A DNA stretch of 9,206 bases from Ignavibacteriota bacterium (GTDB lineage Bacteria; Bacteroidota; Ignavibacteria; Palsa-1295): the NCBI GenBank assembly GCA_025357895.1, contig JANYLL010000318.1:1-9206 (forward strand). The letters are read 5' to 3'. This document shows positions 7,078-9,206 of this stretch, piece by piece; the stretch's first letter is position 1, and each line of letters begins with the position of its first letter. Below the pieces are notes generated by a model, which was not told the DNA's origin, ran no database searches, and saw only the letters and a list, made by a program, of their open reading frames with translations. Both the position numbers and the translations under genes were made by a program.

Positions 7078-8190
7078 CTATTCAATAATTCCACCTCCAA
7101 CAACATCATCTTTTTCATAAAGAACAACTGATTGCCCTGGAGTGATGGCGCGGCGCGGCTCTTCAAAAATAACGCGAAACCGGTCTTCACCATAAGGATA
7201 TGCCATTGCGGGCGCACCCTCATCCTTATAACGAATTTTTGCAGTGATACGGATTCCTTCCGAAGGAAGCTCGGCATATTTCACCATATTCACAGATGAT
7301 GCTACGAGTTCAGAATCAAAAAGTTCTTCATCATCACCCAGAGTGACGGTATTATTCACAATGTCAAGTCCCGTCACATAAAGCGGTGCAGGATGAGAAG
7401 GGATGCTCAAGCCAAGTCCTTTGCGCTGACCGACCGTATAGAATGGTACCCCATCATGCTCACCAACGATCTCGTTTTGCAAAATAAATTTTCCTTGAGG
7501 AGTTCTCTCAGATAACTCCGCTACATTATCCCGCAAGAATCTTCTGTAATCATTATCCTGAACAAAACAAATCTCGTAGCTCTCTCTCTTCCCTGCTACA
7601 GGAAGATTATTCACATACGCAATTTCTCTGATCTGCTTTTTTGTATACGATGAAAGCGGAAAAAGTGTTCGGCGAAAATGTTCATTTCGCACTGCCCAAA
7701 GAGCATAGGATTGATCTTTCGTCGCATCTTTCGATCTTGAGATGATCATACGATCATTTTCTTCACGCAAATTTACATAATGTCCCATCGAAATATAATC
7801 ACATCCTAAAGCATCAGCTTTACGAAGCATCGCTGCCCATTTAATTTCGCGATTGCATTTCACGCACGGATTCGGAGTCTTGCCTTCAAGGTAGGTCTCT
7901 TTGAAATAATCAATAATTGCTCCGCCGAATTCTTCAGTCATATCGGAAACATAATGCGGAATACCAAGCATTGAGGCAACGCGGCGAGCATCGTTAATTC
8001 CATCCAGTGAACAGCATGACGTATCATTTGCTGGATTCGATCCTGCAATGTCATCATAATTATAGGTCTTGATCGTAATTCCGATAACTTCATGCCCAGC
8101 CTGCTGCAAAAGCAATGCTGCCACCGAAGAATCAAGTCCGCCGCTCATTCCGAGCAAAACTTTAGCCATGAGAAGAGTAACATTTTCCAT
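7078..8190 (-). CDS. mnmA: tRNA-specific 2-thiouridylase MnmA
   Basis: MnmA adenylates and thiolates U34 of Lys, Glu and Gln tRNAs, giving the 2-thio group of mnm5s2U-type bases. It has 370 aa, normal for the family. The ATP-binding PP-loop is SGGLDSS (16-22; many homologues have V at the fourth position). The catalytic cysteine is C109 in TPNPCVKCN, and the partner cysteine is C208 in SYEICFV. The sequences GHYVN, KDQSYAL and TVGQRKGLG are family landmarks, and the C-terminal beta-barrel ends at VVGGGIIE. A loop containing DTSCCSLDGINDARRVA is characteristic of Bacteroidota-type MnmA. The start is uncertain: ATG 8190 gives seven extra residues, while ATG 8169 gives MAKVLLGMSGG, which matches most homologues better. 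Neither has a Shine-Dalgarno site. It is probably the first gene of the minus-strand cluster down to OsmC. Confidence 0.96.
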   Translation of the reverse strand: MENVTLLMAKVLLGMSGGLDSSVAALLLQQAGHEVIGITIKTYNYDDIAGSNPANDTSCCSLDGINDARRVASMLGIPHYVSDMTEEFGGAIIDYFKETYLEGKTPNPCVKCNREIKWAAMLRKADALGCDYISMGHYVNLREENDRMIISRSKDATKDQSYALWAVRNEHFRRTLFPLSSYTKKQIREIAYVNNLPVAGKRESYEICFVQDNDYRRFLRDNVAELSERTPQGKFILQNEIVGEHDGVPFYTVGQRKGLGLSIPSHPAPLYVTGLDIVNNTVTLGDDEELFDSELVASSVNMVKYAELPSEGIRITAKIRYKDEGAPAMAYPYGEDRFRVIFEEPRRAITPGQSVVLYEKDDVVGGGIIE

Positions 8191-8200
8191 ACAAGGGGGG

Positions 8201-8280
8201 TTCGGTAGACGAAGGCTTTACCTGAATGAATCTACCAAATTGAATTGTGTCCGCGAGCTAAAGCCCTGCGCCTTTCGGTA
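8201..8280. repeat. 80-bp palindromic element upstream of mnmA
   Basis: The direct repeat TTCGGTA (8201-8207 and 8274-8280) bounds a segment with an inverted repeat GGCTTTA (8214-8220) / TAAAGCC (8259-8265). A smaller inverted repeat GGTAGA (8204-8209) / TCTACC (8231-8236) also lies inside. The layout resembles a degenerate dispersed intergenic palindrome of the GCTAAAGCC kind. If transcribed it would fold in the mnmA leader. It has no coding potential and no Rho-independent terminator signature. Confidence 0.45.
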
Positions 8281-8309
8281 AAAGAAACTGAAATACCATT
8301 GAACCGTAT

Positions 8310-8344
8310 TAACTTTCGACTAAAGACTATATACTAACGACTAC
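8310..8344. repeat. Degenerate heptad tract, NNACTAA
   Basis: Five successive 7-nt units, TAACTTT CGACTAA AGACTAT ATACTAA CGACTAC, place ACT at 8312, 8319, 8326, 8333 and 8340. The tract ends one base before the TTG start at 8346. A TATACT sequence at 8330-8335 inside it could act as a -10 box, but no matching -35 is evident. Confidence 0.7.
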
Positions 8345-8345
8345 A

Positions 8346-8660
8346 TTGGGTTCAATAATCTACTGGGGCATACTTCGCTTCGCCATCGTCCTTATCGGGC
8401 TGTGGCTTGCCCGCGGCTATGTTGAAAATTACGGCGATTGGTGGACTTTCTTCTTCTTTGCGATAGGAATGTTCGTACTTTATCCAGCTCAGCTTGCATA
8501 CCGCAAACATTTCTCGCGCGTTCGAAGAATTGAAAAGAATGTGATGTGCGCCTCATGTAAGCATTATGCTGCCGATGAAGCGCTTTGTACTGCCCTTGAT
8601 GAAGCAGTCACAACTATTCACATCCCATGCGAAGGGATGATGTGGGAGGGAAAGGGGTAA
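8346..8660 (+). CDS. Small two-helix membrane protein with four-cysteine tail, 104 aa
   Basis: I do not recognise a named family. Two hydrophobic segments, about 4-22 (IIYWGILRFAIVLIGLWLA) and about 33-50 (WTFFFFAIGMFVLYPAQL), are joined by a short loop (RGYVENYGDW). A basic stretch follows (YRKHFSRVRRIEK), suggesting the tail is cytoplasmic by the positive-inside rule. The tail has four cysteines: C68 and C71 as CASC, C81 in ALCTALDE, and C95 in HIPCEG. This spacing (CxxC, 9 residues, C, 13 residues, C) suits a zinc or iron-sulfur knuckle. The start is TTG 8346: no ATG exists between it and an upstream in-frame TAA, and the first helix begins right after it. The gene is divergent from mnmA and converges on pyrE. 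A heptad tract precedes it and another begins in its last codons. Confidence 0.7.
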   Translation: MGSIIYWGILRFAIVLIGLWLARGYVENYGDWWTFFFFAIGMFVLYPAQLAYRKHFSRVRRIEKNVMCASCKHYAADEALCTALDEAVTTIHIPCEGMMWEGKG

Positions 8661-8689
8661 GGATGAAGGTACAAGGATGAAGGATGAAA
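8648..8689. repeat. Heptad tract GATGAAG between the membrane gene and pyrE
   Basis: Six units in 7-nt register, GGGAAAG GGGTAAG GATGAAG GTACAAG GATGAAG GATGAAA, start in the last codons of the small membrane gene, include its TAA stop, and end at the base before the pyrE stop codon. The perfect 11-bp direct repeat AAGGATGAAGG (8659-8669 and 8673-8683) is part of it. Confidence 0.8.
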
Positions 8690-9206
8690 TCAGAATTGCG
8701 CAAGATATTTATCTAACATTCCCTTAAATTCCGGTTTGACTTTTACCACATCACTCACATTTGCAAGTGCATAGATCGGAAGCCCTGTTTCTTTCTCAAA
8801 GACTTCTTTGGCAGTATTTTTACTTCCTTCAGCAGGTTCGGCGCGATCGAATGCAATGATAAACCCGAGCGGTTCACAGCCGGCTTCACGAAGTTTTTGA
8901 ATCGCTTCATATTTTGTGCCGCCTGTTGTGATCACATCGTCAACAATCACGGCTTTATCGCCATGCTTGATAACTCCGAGAAATGTGCTTGCATCTCCAT
9001 GTGTCTTTGCTTCCTTGCGGTCACTTACAGAACGTATATCCGAGCGGCTGCTCTCTGCCAAAGCAATTGAAGTTGCAACTGCTATCGGAATGCCTTTATA
9101 CGCTGAGCCAAAGATTACGCTAGCATTGCTAAATTTTTCTTCAACTTGTAATTTCTCTGCAAATAATTTTCCGAGCATCGCAAGCTGCTTGCCTGAGCAG
9201 AGCTTT
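8690..9206 (-). CDS. pyrE: Orotate phosphoribosyltransferase PyrE, lacking N-terminus (5' end beyond window)
   Basis: PyrE makes orotidine 5'-monophosphate from orotate and PRPP in de novo pyrimidine synthesis. The visible part is about 171 residues; homologues are about 210-225, so some 40-50 N-terminal residues lie outside. The frame is open to the edge and reads GKQLAMLGKLFAEKL, matching the family pattern GRDLALLGRFYAEAL, so the ATG at 9178 is an internal methionine, not the start. Motifs: FGSAYKGIPIA (9080-9112), RKEAKTHG in the flexible catalytic loop (8996-9019), and the PRPP-binding signature VIVDDVITTGGTKY (8909-8950), followed by GFIIAFDRAE. The C-terminus (KPEFKGMLDKYLAQF) agrees with the helical end of the family. 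It converges on the small membrane gene; the 29-nt gap is filled by a heptad repeat and shows no terminator hairpin. Confidence 0.94.
   Translation of the reverse strand, partial: KLCSGKQLAMLGKLFAEKLQVEEKFSNASVIFGSAYKGIPIAVATSIALAESSRSDIRSVSDRKEAKTHGDASTFLGVIKHGDKAVIVDDVITTGGTKYEAIQKLREAGCEPLGFIIAFDRAEPAEGSKNTAKEVFEKETGLPIYALANVSDVVKVKPEFKGMLDKYLAQF

Noticed and set aside
7059..7277. N-terminal extension of the lipoprotein reading frame upstream of 7058
   Set aside because: It overlaps the conserved C-terminus of mnmA in another frame, and starting there would bury a clear lipoprotein signal peptide about 70 residues inside.
9178..9178. pyrE start at the ATG ending at 9178
   Set aside because: The reading frame continues upstream to the window edge with residues that match the family, so this methionine is internal.

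Overview
The window carries ten protein-coding loci and no RNA gene, CRISPR array or recognisable transposase. Moderate GC content, the near absence of clear Shine-Dalgarno sites, two lipobox-type lipoproteins and an MnmA with the CCSLDxINDAR-type insert seen in Bacteroidota homologues point to the Bacteroidota/Chlorobi (FCB) assemblage, perhaps a Kapabacteria- or Ignavibacteria-like lineage. This assignment is an inference; no marker gene in the window settles it.

Layout: the N-terminal part of recG (minus strand) runs off the left edge. Divergent from it are three plus-strand genes: an unrecognised 134-aa protein, a lipoprotein, and rnr (RNase R). rnr converges, with a 4-nt gap, on a minus-strand cluster that in transcription order is mnmA (tRNA 2-thiouridylase), a small beta-rich lipoprotein, an acyl-CoA carboxylase carboxyltransferase subunit (PccB/MmdA type) and an OsmC-family gene. 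Spacings of 19 to 32 nt suggest one transcription unit. The OsmC gene is split by a single in-frame TAA. Divergent from mnmA is a small two-helix membrane protein with a four-cysteine tail, which converges on pyrE (orotate phosphoribosyltransferase, minus strand), cut at its 5' end by the right edge.

The genes are mostly housekeeping: DNA repair (RecG), RNA decay (RNase R), tRNA modification (MnmA), pyrimidine synthesis (PyrE) and acyl-CoA metabolism. No single novel multi-gene system is apparent.

The most unusual feature lies between and inside the genes. Four short tracts with strict 7-nt periodicity but different unit sequences occur in 9.2 kb: inside the recG reading frame (46-119), filling the carboxylase-osmC spacer (4957-4977), just before the small membrane gene (8310-8344), and filling the gap before the pyrE stop (8648-8689). 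The recG copy is arranged as an inverted repeat and is translated as an apparent 24-residue insertion. An 80-bp palindromic element upstream of mnmA and the TAA in the OsmC gene are the other points worth a second look.
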